Source: CBDVBZ01 sp965372355 (GTDB lineage Bacteria; Krumholzibacteriota; Krumholzibacteriia; WVZY01). From it: a stretch of DNA of 64,000 nt. The stretch's first letter is position 1. The number at the start of each line of letters is the position of its first letter. A model generated the notes under the pieces. The model searched no databases, was not told the origin of the DNA, and worked only from the letters and a program-made list of their open reading frames with translations. The position numbers and the translations under genes were made by a program. This document shows, piece after piece, positions 47,480-55,516 of this stretch. Location: positions 1 to 64,000 of the forward strand of contig CBDVBZ010000002.1 in NCBI GenBank assembly GCA_965372355.1. Direction: 5' to 3'.

Positions 47480-49615
47480 GTGGTACGGGATCGCGGACAG
47501 CCGCTCTGCGCTATGACAGCCAACGAAATCGAGAAGCCTCTCGTGGAACCCCAGGTTCTGATCGCGACGTCGGACGAAAGCTTGGCCAGTCAACTCGCTT
47601 CGGCGATTGCGGCCACGGGTATCGGCGTCGAGCGAACGCCGTCGGCCGCAACCGCGATGGAGTCTCTGCAAGGGTGGCGCTGTCAGGTCGCGGTTTTCGA
47701 TGCCGATGGTATGGGGGAACATGTGGGGGACTACCTGTCGAGTATACGCCAGAACCGCCCTGATGTTGTCGTCCTGGTTATGGCCACCGAACCGACGCGC
47801 AGGCTGCTCCTCGATCTGATCCATTCACAAGTTTTCGACTTTTTCCCAAAACCCGTGAATACCACTCGGCTGTGTGAAACCGTTCGGTCCGTCTGTGTGG
47901 TACCCGATGAGGGATCGGAGATGCGGGTTCCCGATCCCTCGACGGAGATGGCAGCGGACGACAAACGGACGGAGGCATCCCGGGAGGTCTTCCGGACGAA
48001 CCAGAAAGTGCGGGAGCTCGTTGCGGCGCTTCGGCGACAGGTCTCCCAGTTGACAATTCTTTATCAGATGGGGCGTGACATTTCGGAGAACGAGAACTGG
48101 AGCGATGCGCTGGATCGTTTTCTGATGGCGCTCGTCAATTATATCGATGCGGAGGGGGCCGCCCTGCTGCTCTTTAGTGAGGGGGAATCCAGACTCTCCG
48201 CCAGGTCGAACTTCCAGATCGACCCAGCGATTCTCTCGCAGTCCTGCCAGGTCCTCATGCAGAATTGGCGGGACAACCCGAGAGGCAACGAGATCCATGC
48301 GGTAGAGAGCTACCGGGAAATGGTGTTCAACGCCTGTCTCGACCGCCGCCGGTCCTGGCGGTTCACGATCATACCGCTAAAGCACCGCAGTCGCTCGCTG
48401 GGGTTTCTTGCTATCGACAAACTCTACGGCTCACGGCGGTCCTTCCGTAGCGACTATCAGTTTCTCAATACACTACAGACAATTCTTGCCGAGGAAGTCG
48501 TCAACGCCTCCTATATTAGCGAACTCCGGCAACTGAGCCGTTTCAATCATAAGGTCCTCGACAACATAAAGAGCGGGGTGATCACGACGGATTTGCAAGG
48601 AAACGTCCGCTTCTATAACGAGCAGGCCGCGTCCATATGCCCTCAGATCAAGGGGCGGGAGACGGTGCACTTCGACAGACTATTCGCGAGCGAGGCTTTT
48701 GGCGACGATTTCTACGAGAAGGTTCTTCGGTCGTCCAAGGACACGCACGTTCTCAGCGTGGAATGCAACCGTGGGAGCGAGTCGAGATTTCCGGCGCGGT
48801 TGAGCACTGCGAAGATGCACGACGACAACCTGAACGGAACGGTGGTCGTGGCGATCTTCGAGGATCTCACCGAGCAGAAGCGGCTGGAGAAGGAAATCAG
48901 GCGCAACGATCGTCTTCGCGTTCTGGGGCAGCTGTCCGCCGGTATTGCGCATGAGATCCGCAATCCGCTCACGGGCATTGCGACCACCGTTGAGGTGCTC
49001 GGAAGCAAGATTAAGGGTGAGCCCGAGGCAACCAAATACATTGGTGTCATTATGGAAGAAATCAATCGTCTCGACGGGATCGTGCGCAACCTTCTCAACT
49101 TTGCCCATCCAACGAGGCCGCAAATCAAGGAGCTTGCCCTGGTGGATTTGTCGGAGCGCGTCACGGGGTTGCTCTCCGACGAGGCGAGAAAGAAGGGAAT
49201 CGATCTAGAGGTGGAGGACCGGCTTACCCACAAGATGTGCAGCGCGGACATCAACCAGCTCACCCAGGTGCTTCTCAACATGGTCATCAATTCGATACAG
49301 GCGTGTGAACGCGGTGACCACGTCAAGATCGTGTTGGAAAACGAGGGGGATACACGATCAAGGGGCGGGGCGTTCGCAAGAATCGATGTGATGGATGACG
49401 GTGTTGGGGTGCCGGTGGAGGTTCGCGGAAATTTGTTCGAGCCCTTTGTTACGACGAAAACACACGGAAAGGGTCTCGGATTGGCGATCAGTCAGCAGAT
49501 AGTCGAAGAGCATCAAGGAAAAATCAGCTGTGAGTTCCTGGACAAGGGAACCTGCTTTACCATAAGACTGCCGATCAACCGCGAGAAGCGGGCCGATGGC
49601 GGTGCTCAAACCTGA
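47480..49615 (+). CDS. Multi-domain sensor histidine kinase (pseudo-receiver, GAF, PAS, HisKA, HATPase)
   Basis: The 711-residue soluble kinase has several domains. Residues about 22-145 resemble a receiver, with the Asp of VAVFDADG and the Lys of FFPKPVN but ATSDE instead of the usual acidic pair. A coiled linker and a GAF domain (about 195-345) follow, then a PAS domain (about 360-470, VLDNIKSGVITTDLQGNVRFYNEQ). HisKA comes next with phospho-acceptor His in GQLSAGIAHEIRNPL, then HATPase with NMVINSIQA, DDGVGVP and GKGLGLAIS. No TM helix is present, so it senses cytoplasmic cues. The start is GTG 47480 or ATG 47513. Its stop is 16 bp before the cognate NtrC-family regulator. Confidence 0.93.
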   Translation: MVRDRGQPLCAMTANEIEKPLVEPQVLIATSDESLASQLASAIAATGIGVERTPSAATAMESLQGWRCQVAVFDADGMGEHVGDYLSSIRQNRPDVVVLVMATEPTRRLLLDLIHSQVFDFFPKPVNTTRLCETVRSVCVVPDEGSEMRVPDPSTEMAADDKRTEASREVFRTNQKVRELVAALRRQVSQLTILYQMGRDISENENWSDALDRFLMALVNYIDAEGAALLLFSEGESRLSARSNFQIDPAILSQSCQVLMQNWRDNPRGNEIHAVESYREMVFNACLDRRRSWRFTIIPLKHRSRSLGFLAIDKLYGSRRSFRSDYQFLNTLQTILAEEVVNASYISELRQLSRFNHKVLDNIKSGVITTDLQGNVRFYNEQAASICPQIKGRETVHFDRLFASEAFGDDFYEKVLRSSKDTHVLSVECNRGSESRFPARLSTAKMHDDNLNGTVVVAIFEDLTEQKRLEKEIRRNDRLRVLGQLSAGIAHEIRNPLTGIATTVEVLGSKIKGEPEATKYIGVIMEEINRLDGIVRNLLNFAHPTRPQIKELALVDLSERVTGLLSDEARKKGIDLEVEDRLTHKMCSADINQLTQVLLNMVINSIQACERGDHVKIVLENEGDTRSRGGAFARIDVMDDGVGVPVEVRGNLFEPFVTTKTHGKGLGLAISQQIVEEHQGKISCEFLDKGTCFTIRLPINREKRADGGAQT

Positions 49616-49631
49616 TCGGGGGAGATTCAGA

Positions 49632-51023
49632 ATGTCGAAGACGATTCTAGTAATCGACGACGAAAAAACAATTCGTTGGTCGTTGGGCGAAGCCCTGCGG
49701 GACGACTACGACGTGATCGATGCCGACAATGGAAGGAAGGGGTTGGATCTTTTTCGGGAGAAATCCTCAGACCTTGTTCTTATCGATCTGAAACTTCCCG
49801 ACAAGAGCGGTATCGAGATTCTCAAGCAGATCAAAGAACACGATCCAAGCGTACCCGCGATCATGATGACGGCGTACGGCGAGGTCGAAACGGCTGTCGA
49901 GGCGATGAAGGCCGGCGCCTACGATTTCGTGCTCAAGCCTTTCGCTCTCGGAAAACTCAAGATCACGATCGGCAACGCTCTCGAAACGAGAAATCTCAAG
50001 GACGAGCTGGCGTATTTGAAACGGAACACGCGGCGCGGCGATTTCAAGGATTTCATCGGGCAAAGCAAGGTGATGAACGAGATATTCGAGAAGCTGAAGA
50101 AGATCGGGAAGAGCAAGGCCAACACGATACTGATTACGGGCGAGACCGGTGTTGGCAAGGAGCTTGTTGCTCGAACGATCCATTCATGCAGTTATTCGGA
50201 GACACGTCCGTTTATGGAGATCAACTGTGCGTCGGTGCCCGAAACGCTTCTCGAGAGCGAGCTGTTCGGATACGAGAAAGGTGCGTTCACCGATGCAAAG
50301 ACACGGAAGAAGGGGCTCGTCGAGCTGGCGGAGGGTGGCACGCTCTTTCTGGATGAAATCGGTGAGATGGGTATTACGCTTCAGTCCAGACTGCTCAGAG
50401 TGATTGAGAACAAGACGTTCCGCCGGGTCGGTGGCATTCAAGATCTTCGCGTGAATACGCGTATCGTGGCAGCCACCAATCGCGACCTGGAGTATGAGAT
50501 CGTGGAGAAAACATTCCGCAAAGATCTGTATTTCAGATTGAAGGTGATACCCGTCCATGTGGCGCCGCTTCGCGAGCGGCGTGACGATGTCCCGCTTCTT
50601 GTCAATCACTTCGTCGAGCGTTTCAACAAGGAACTCGTCAAGAAGGTCAAGCCGGTCTCACGAGAGGTGATGGAGGTCATGGTCAAGTACGACTGGCCGG
50701 GCAACGTGCGCGAGTTGAAAAACGTCATCGAAAGAGCCATGTTGCTCGATGCAGAAGACGAGATCTTTCTCGAACATCTACCCACGGAGATCCATCAGGC
50801 GCAGTCCACCGGCAGCGGCGTCGACAAAACGGCGCATGTGCTGACGTCGTTTTTCCCGATGACGCTTCGGGAGGTCGAGCGCATCCAGATCGAGAGAACG
50901 CTCGAGCAGACGAACGGCAACAAGTCGAAGGCCGCGGGAATACTGGGTATATCGCGGCAGACGCTCCGGGAGAAAGTGAAAGGGTTCAATAGCGCAGACG
51001 CGCTACGGGCTGCGAAGACGTAG
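49632..51023 (+). CDS. NtrC-family sigma-54-dependent response regulator with GAFTDA loop
   Basis: The 463-residue protein has a complete receiver (ILVIDDEKTIRWSL, LVLIDLKLPDKSG with phospho-Asp, TAYG, VLKPF). The AAA+ domain has Walker A GETGVGKE, Walker B GGTLFLDEIGEMG and arginine-finger region VNTRIVAATNRDL. The Fis-type HTH is NKSKAAGILGISRQTLREKVK. The sigma-54-contacting loop reads GAFTDA instead of GAFTGA. ATG 49632 is preceded by GGGGAG at good spacing. It would be phosphorylated by the kinase just upstream and activate sigma-54 promoters, possibly the one at 51183-51197. A strong terminator follows. Confidence 0.95.
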   Translation: MSKTILVIDDEKTIRWSLGEALRDDYDVIDADNGRKGLDLFREKSSDLVLIDLKLPDKSGIEILKQIKEHDPSVPAIMMTAYGEVETAVEAMKAGAYDFVLKPFALGKLKITIGNALETRNLKDELAYLKRNTRRGDFKDFIGQSKVMNEIFEKLKKIGKSKANTILITGETGVGKELVARTIHSCSYSETRPFMEINCASVPETLLESELFGYEKGAFTDAKTRKKGLVELAEGGTLFLDEIGEMGITLQSRLLRVIENKTFRRVGGIQDLRVNTRIVAATNRDLEYEIVEKTFRKDLYFRLKVIPVHVAPLRERRDDVPLLVNHFVERFNKELVKKVKPVSREVMEVMVKYDWPGNVRELKNVIERAMLLDAEDEIFLEHLPTEIHQAQSTGSGVDKTAHVLTSFFPMTLREVERIQIERTLEQTNGNKSKAAGILGISRQTLREKVKGFNSADALRAAKT

Positions 51024-51049
51024 AGTGCGGCGAGATTTCTGGTGTACCG

Positions 51050-51088
51050 AAAAAATATTTGCCAGCGTGTCTGGCAAATATTTTTTTT
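51050..51088 (+). terminator. Strong intrinsic terminator after the NtrC-family regulator
   Basis: A perfect 16-bp stem (AAAAAATATTTGCCAG / CTGGCAAATATTTTTT) with a 5-nt loop is followed by TT. The A-run on the other arm would allow it to work in both directions. Confidence 0.92.
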
Positions 51089-51182
51089 GGCCGCTGGTGA
51101 GCCGGCGGGATTCTCGAACGCGCGATGGGCCAATCCGCTTCAACGGCAATATTTACCGACTCGCGATCAAATTGCCTAGTGC

Positions 51183-51197
51183 TGGCATGCCGCTTGC
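51183..51197 (+). promoter_or_regulatory. Sigma-54 (-24/-12) promoter upstream of the second NtrC-family regulator
   Basis: TGGCAT-GCCGC-TTGC (followed by CC) matches the consensus TGGCAC-N5-TTGC at all but one base, with exact spacing. The predicted start is near 51209, about 49 nt before the TTG start codon. It lies between a terminator and the gene, so it is the likely main promoter of this regulator. Confidence 0.85.
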
Positions 51198-51257
51198 CCT
51201 GGTGGGGCAGTGGGAGAAGACCCATCACACTCCACCAGGCAAAACAAGGAGGCTGAG

Positions 51258-52622
51258 TTGAGACGCGCGCGAGTATTGATTACCGAAGATCTTTTTGAGG
51301 AAAGAGCTTCTCTGATGGACGCACTCGAGAAGCGGTACGATGTGTGTGTGACGGCCACGATGACCGACGCACTTAGGCAGATCGGAGACGCCGAATGCGG
51401 CGCGATGATAGTAGGGCGAGCGTGTTGGCTCGAGGGGGAGCAGGCCGCGATGGCGGACGTTCAGGTGCCGACCATCGTACTGGTTGAAGATGGTTGGGGC
51501 GTTGAGGACACCCGCGGGTTGCTGGCCACGGGCGCCGATGACTACCTCGAAATATCCGCATCTGCCGAACGCATCGTTCACAGCGTTGAAAGGGCTCTCC
51601 GTCACAACGAGCTGAGGGACGAGAACCGGAAACTCCGAAAACGGGTTAGAGAGAGTGAACAAGCACGGTCACTTGTGGGGAGTTCGTCGGCAATTCAGTA
51701 CGTCAGAGAGCAGGTGCGGCGGATTGCCGAGACCAATGTACCCGTGATCATCGTCGGTGAGAGCGGTACGGGCAAGGAAGTTGTTGCAAGAGAGATTCAC
51801 CGATTGAGCGGTCGCAGCGAGGAACCGTTCGCTCTGGTCAATTGCGCGGCGCTACCCGGTTCGTTGCTCGACAGGGAACTGTTCGGCGTGGAGGAGGTTG
51901 TGGGACAGGCGGCCAAACGAACGATACGCGGCAGGTTTGAGATGGCCGACAGGGGAACGATTGTGCTCGACGACATCGGCGAGATGTCACAGGAAGCGCA
52001 GGCAAAGCTGGTTCGGTTGATGCAGGACGGGCACATAACGCGCGAAGGCGGCAGTGAGCCGGTCGCCGTCGATGTGCGTTTGATCGCGATGACGAGCAGA
52101 CCATTGACTGCGGAAGTTCAGGAGGGGAGATTTCGCAAGGATCTCTATTATCGTTTGAACGTCGTGCCGATCGTGGTACCAACACTTGGCGACCGGCGCG
52201 AGGATATCCCGCTGCTCGTTGACCATTTCATCGACGTGTATAGTCAACGCGACAACAAGGCGCCCGTTCGGCTGACCGACGGGGCGATGAGTGCGCTCCG
52301 CGAGGCAGACTGGCCCGGGAATGTTCGCGAGCTCGAGAACATCGTCGAGCGCATGGTGATCCTGTCGCCAGGGGCCACGTTGGATGAAGATCGTCTGCAG
52401 TTTGATGGAGGGCGTGACCGCGGACTCTTGAGCGTGGAGAAGACATTCCGTTCCGGTTCCATCCGGGAGATGGAAGAGCTGATGATCAAGCATCGCCTGG
52501 GCGATCACGAACAGAACCGCACGCACACGGCGATGACGCTGCGGATCAGCGTACGGACACTCAGAAACAAACTGCGTGAATACCGCGAACGCGAGGAAGA
52601 GCCTGCCGAGGTCCACGCGTAA
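51258..52622 (+). CDS. NtrC-like AAA+ regulator lacking GAFTGA loop and phospho-acceptor
   Basis: The 454-residue protein has the NtrC layout. The N-terminal receiver-like domain (VLITEDLFEERASLMDALEK) lacks the phospho-Asp: that strand reads GAMIVGRACW. The AAA+ domain has Walker A GESGTGKE and the Walker B variant GTIVLDDIGEM, but the GAFTGA loop after ELFG is replaced by VEEVVGQAAKRTIRG. The arginine-finger region VDVRLIAMTSRPL and a C-terminal Fis-type HTH (TAMTLRISVRTLRNKLREY) remain. It probably cannot open sigma-54 promoters by itself. The TTG start is chosen because AAGGAGG lies 5 bases upstream. It is preceded by its own sigma-54 promoter. Confidence 0.88.
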   Translation: MRRARVLITEDLFEERASLMDALEKRYDVCVTATMTDALRQIGDAECGAMIVGRACWLEGEQAAMADVQVPTIVLVEDGWGVEDTRGLLATGADDYLEISASAERIVHSVERALRHNELRDENRKLRKRVRESEQARSLVGSSSAIQYVREQVRRIAETNVPVIIVGESGTGKEVVAREIHRLSGRSEEPFALVNCAALPGSLLDRELFGVEEVVGQAAKRTIRGRFEMADRGTIVLDDIGEMSQEAQAKLVRLMQDGHITREGGSEPVAVDVRLIAMTSRPLTAEVQEGRFRKDLYYRLNVVPIVVPTLGDRREDIPLLVDHFIDVYSQRDNKAPVRLTDGAMSALREADWPGNVRELENIVERMVILSPGATLDEDRLQFDGGRDRGLLSVEKTFRSGSIREMEELMIKHRLGDHEQNRTHTAMTLRISVRTLRNKLREYREREEEPAEVHA

Positions 52623-52710
52623 GTGAGCTTCTTGGGGAGCAAGCGAATACGCATTGCGCCCGAGTCCCACCCCTTGACATTTTGTCAGTCGGGTATTATC
52701 GTGACTTTTG

Positions 52711-54201
52711 GTGAAGTCATTGAATAAGAATGCCCTACAAGCTATTGCAGTTACTGCCGATCAGGCATTAAGTGAGGCGTTGCAAGGACGCGAGGCCCGC
52801 GAGGGTTGGAGCATCGTGGTGTTCGAGGAGGCGGCGCACGTGTTTTCCGCCAATCTGGATGCCGTGGATTTCTTGCTGCTCGACGAGGCGACGGTGGGTT
52901 CGAACTATGTCCAGATGGCGCGAAAGGTGAGGAAACGGTTTGCGTCGGTCGTGGTGATGGTCGTCGGGGGTCCCAAGGCGGACGATGTTCGGATCACAGA
53001 GCGGCGCGAGGGCGTCGATTACTACTACGAGCGACCTCTGGAGAAAAAGACGCTGGAGCGCAGTATTGGCCATCGTCTGGACATCGCCCGTGTGAAAACA
53101 GAAGCGGGCATTGTCGGGCGCTCCGATGCGATCGAGGAGATCATCGAGGCGATCCTCCAATTGGCGCCCACTGAAGTCCCCATACTCATCGAGGGCGAAA
53201 GCGGGACAGGCAAGGATGTCGTGGCCCAGGCGATCCACTACGCCAGTCTGCGGTGGGAGGGTCCCTATGTCGCTATCAACTGCGCGTCCCTCGCTGAGGG
53301 CGTGCTCGAAAGCGAGTTGTTCGGACACGAGAAAGGGGCGTTCACCGGTGCCGTCGGTCAGAGGGCCGGTGTCTTCGAACGGGCGGATGGAGGAACAATG
53401 TTTCTCGACGAGGTCGGCGAGATGAGCCCCAGCATGCAGGTACGCCTGCTGCGCGTGCTCGAATCTGGGGAAGTCCTTCGCGTCGGTGGGGTCAAGCCGT
53501 TCAATGTCGATGTGCGGGTCGTGGCCGCCACCAACCGCCGATTGGGCGAGGATGTGGCCTCAGGGATCTTCCGGCAGGACCTCTACTACCGGCTGAGGGG
53601 GATCAGTCTCTACCTGCCGCCGCTTCGCGAGCGCAAGGATGACATACCGCTCCTTATCGATCACTTTATCACGCAGGCCAATGTCAGACACAAAAAGAAT
53701 GTCAAGGGCATCGATGCGGATGCCCTGCGGAAGGCTGTCGAGAGCCCCTGGGCTGGCAATGTCCGTGAGCTCCGCAATATGGTCGACACGACGGTTGTTT
53801 TGTCGACAACGGGTAGAATCTCACTGGCGCTCGTCGAGTCGCAGCTGGCCAGCGGTGTGGGCCCGGGTCCGTCGCTCCTCCCCGTGCCGCTCAACCGGAC
53901 CAAGGACGAGGCCGAGAGGGAAATGATCTATGCGTCGATTCTCGCGCTACACCACGATGTTCGCGAGATACTCTCGCTGCTGAGGGAGGGCGCGGTCGGG
54001 AAACCGCTCGAGAGCATGAGGGAGGTTTTCACCGATACCCCGGATGAGGCACAGCCGTTTCGAAATCTGGCCGCCCTGGAACGGGCGGCGATCGCGGAAG
54101 CGCTCAGAATGAGCCGTGGCAACCGCCGAAAGGCGGCCGAGGAGTTGGGGATCTCGGAGAGGACCCTGTATCGCAAGATCAAGGAGTACGGACTCCTCTA
54201 A
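52711..54201 (+). CDS. Sigma-54-dependent transcriptional activator with intact GAFTGA
   Basis: The 496-residue protein has an N-terminal receiver-like domain (about residues 10-125; VDFLLLDEATVG keeps an Asp, but the N-terminal acidic pair is absent). The AAA+ domain has Walker A GESGTGKD, the sigma-54 loop GHEKGAFTGA, Walker B GGTMFLDEVGEM and VDVRVVAATNRRL. A C-terminal Fis-type HTH (NRRKAAEELGISERTLYRKIKEYGL) ends it. GTG 52711 or TTG 52708 is the start. The palindrome TGACA-TT-TGTCA at 52676-52687 lies just upstream and could be an operator. It is third in the row of NtrC-type genes. Confidence 0.93.
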   Translation: MKSLNKNALQAIAVTADQALSEALQGREAREGWSIVVFEEAAHVFSANLDAVDFLLLDEATVGSNYVQMARKVRKRFASVVVMVVGGPKADDVRITERREGVDYYYERPLEKKTLERSIGHRLDIARVKTEAGIVGRSDAIEEIIEAILQLAPTEVPILIEGESGTGKDVVAQAIHYASLRWEGPYVAINCASLAEGVLESELFGHEKGAFTGAVGQRAGVFERADGGTMFLDEVGEMSPSMQVRLLRVLESGEVLRVGGVKPFNVDVRVVAATNRRLGEDVASGIFRQDLYYRLRGISLYLPPLRERKDDIPLLIDHFITQANVRHKKNVKGIDADALRKAVESPWAGNVRELRNMVDTTVVLSTTGRISLALVESQLASGVGPGPSLLPVPLNRTKDEAEREMIYASILALHHDVREILSLLREGAVGKPLESMREVFTDTPDEAQPFRNLAALERAAIAEALRMSRGNRRKAAEELGISERTLYRKIKEYGLL

Positions 54202-54209
54202 ATAACTTT

Positions 54210-54238
54210 TTGACAGGGGAAAACGGCGATATTATACT
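54210..54238 (+). promoter_or_regulatory. Strong sigma-70-type promoter for the PorV-like gene
   Basis: A perfect TTGACA (54210-54215), an exact 17-bp spacer and TATACT (54233-54238) lie just after the activator gene. The predicted start near 54245 gives a leader of about 95 nt. Confidence 0.8.
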
Positions 54239-54339
54239 CTTATCGTACGGGCCTGCTCTGTATTGACCCCCCTGGTTTCTGCGGTGATCCTTTTGCCCCC
54301 ATGACACGGAGAACTCGAGTAGAGGAACTTTAGCGCCAA

Positions 54340-55368
54340 ATGACCACCAGAACCACACTTCCGGCCGCCATTGGGGCGGTTTTGATACTCATTAGCTGCG
54401 TGGCCCCGGCTTCAGCGGACAAATTCGCCGGCGACTATATGGCCCTTGGGGCAGGTGCGAGGGCGCTCGGAATGGGTGGTGCGTTCAGCGCCGTGGCCAG
54501 TGATGCGTCGACGATCTACTGGAACCCCGCGGGGATCTCAGGCTTCGAGAAGCGTCAGCTGATGCTCATGCACTCGGAGCAGTTCGGCGATCTGATCAAC
54601 TACAATTTTGGCTCCTACGTCAATCCTACTGGCCTCGTGTCGAAAGAAAGAGAGGGCACCTGGGGGATCGCGCTGGCACACATGGGTGCCGACGAGAATG
54701 CCGTTACCAACCATCTACAGTTTATTGACGTCGATGGTGACGGGGTGTTCGAGCCTGAAGAAGGAGACCGCATCCCGGACGAGGAACTCCGGAAGATCAG
54801 GTGGGAGTCTCACAATGATTACGCGCTGTACGGCAGTTTTGCCGTGAAGACAGGGTGGGGGCGAATCGGGAGCAACCTCAAGCTTCTCTTCACGAGTACG
54901 ATCGACGGCAGATCCGCGACCGGTATCGGGCTGGATCTGGGGTATCTCTATCGGGGTGTCTTGCCGAATCTCGATGTGGCAGTGAAGCTGCAGGACATCA
55001 CGGGTACGTACATCAGCTGGAGTACCGGACACAACGAATACATTGCGCCTTCGGTTAAACTTGGCGCCGCATACACGATCGAATCCTCGAGGCTCAACGG
55101 CAAGATGATTCTGGCTGCGGATGGAGACGTTTATTTCGAAGACCGCAAGCAGGCGTCACAGTTTTGGGTGGAGACCTACAGCGCCGATTTTCATCTGGGT
55201 GTAGAGCTGGTCTTTCAGGAGAAAGTAATGGTCCGCGGCGGGTTCGATGCGGAGAACCCGACAGCCGGTGCAGGATTCAAGATCGGTTTCTTCGGGTTCG
55301 ACTACGCCTATCTTCACCACGACTCTTTCGAGGCCACGAATCGGATCTCAGCCTTCGTAGAATTCTAG
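54340..55368 (+). CDS. PorV/PorQ-family outer-membrane beta-barrel protein
   Basis: The 342-residue protein has a signal peptide (TLPAAIGAVLILISCVAPASA). The UPF0164/PorV N-terminus (FAGDYMALGAGARALGMGGAFSAVASDASTIYWNPAGIS) is followed by alternating amphipathic strands ending in a terminal Phe (ISAFVEF), typical of outer-membrane barrels. In Bacteroidota PorV shuttles type IX secretion substrates. Here it may do the same for proteins like the 35316-37352 M1 peptidase (inference). An Asp-rich insert (DVDGDGVFEPEEGD) looks like an EF-hand/dockerin-type calcium loop. No other por genes are present. Confidence 0.9.
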   Translation: MTTRTTLPAAIGAVLILISCVAPASADKFAGDYMALGAGARALGMGGAFSAVASDASTIYWNPAGISGFEKRQLMLMHSEQFGDLINYNFGSYVNPTGLVSKEREGTWGIALAHMGADENAVTNHLQFIDVDGDGVFEPEEGDRIPDEELRKIRWESHNDYALYGSFAVKTGWGRIGSNLKLLFTSTIDGRSATGIGLDLGYLYRGVLPNLDVAVKLQDITGTYISWSTGHNEYIAPSVKLGAAYTIESSRLNGKMILAADGDVYFEDRKQASQFWVETYSADFHLGVELVFQEKVMVRGGFDAENPTAGAGFKIGFFGFDYAYLHHDSFEATNRISAFVEF

Positions 55369-55390
55369 TCCAAGAAAGCCGCGCCGCTTG

Positions 55391-55500
55391 CGGGTCCTGC
55401 CTGTCCCCGGAGGGGGTCACCAAACAGCCCACAAGTGCTCGATAGCGCTGCGCTCTCGCGGGCGCCCGTTCGGCGCCACCCGCTGCGCGACGCTGCGGAA
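55391..55500 (+). repeat. Dispersed intergenic repeat, copy C
   Basis: It shares GGGTCCTGCCTGTCC, GGAGGGGGTC and CCCACAAGTGCTCG with copy B but lacks the internal TCTGAAAGAGGGTCC segment. As with copy B it occupies a gap between two convergent genes (stops at 55368 and 55517). Confidence 0.65.
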
Positions 55501-55516
55501 CTCACCGCGCCCTCAT

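Noticed and set aside
52675..52699. TTGACA ... TATTAT as a promoter for the third NtrC-type regulator
   Set aside because: The spacer is only 13 bp, too short for a sigma-70 promoter. The TTGACATTTGTCA part is better read as a palindrome.
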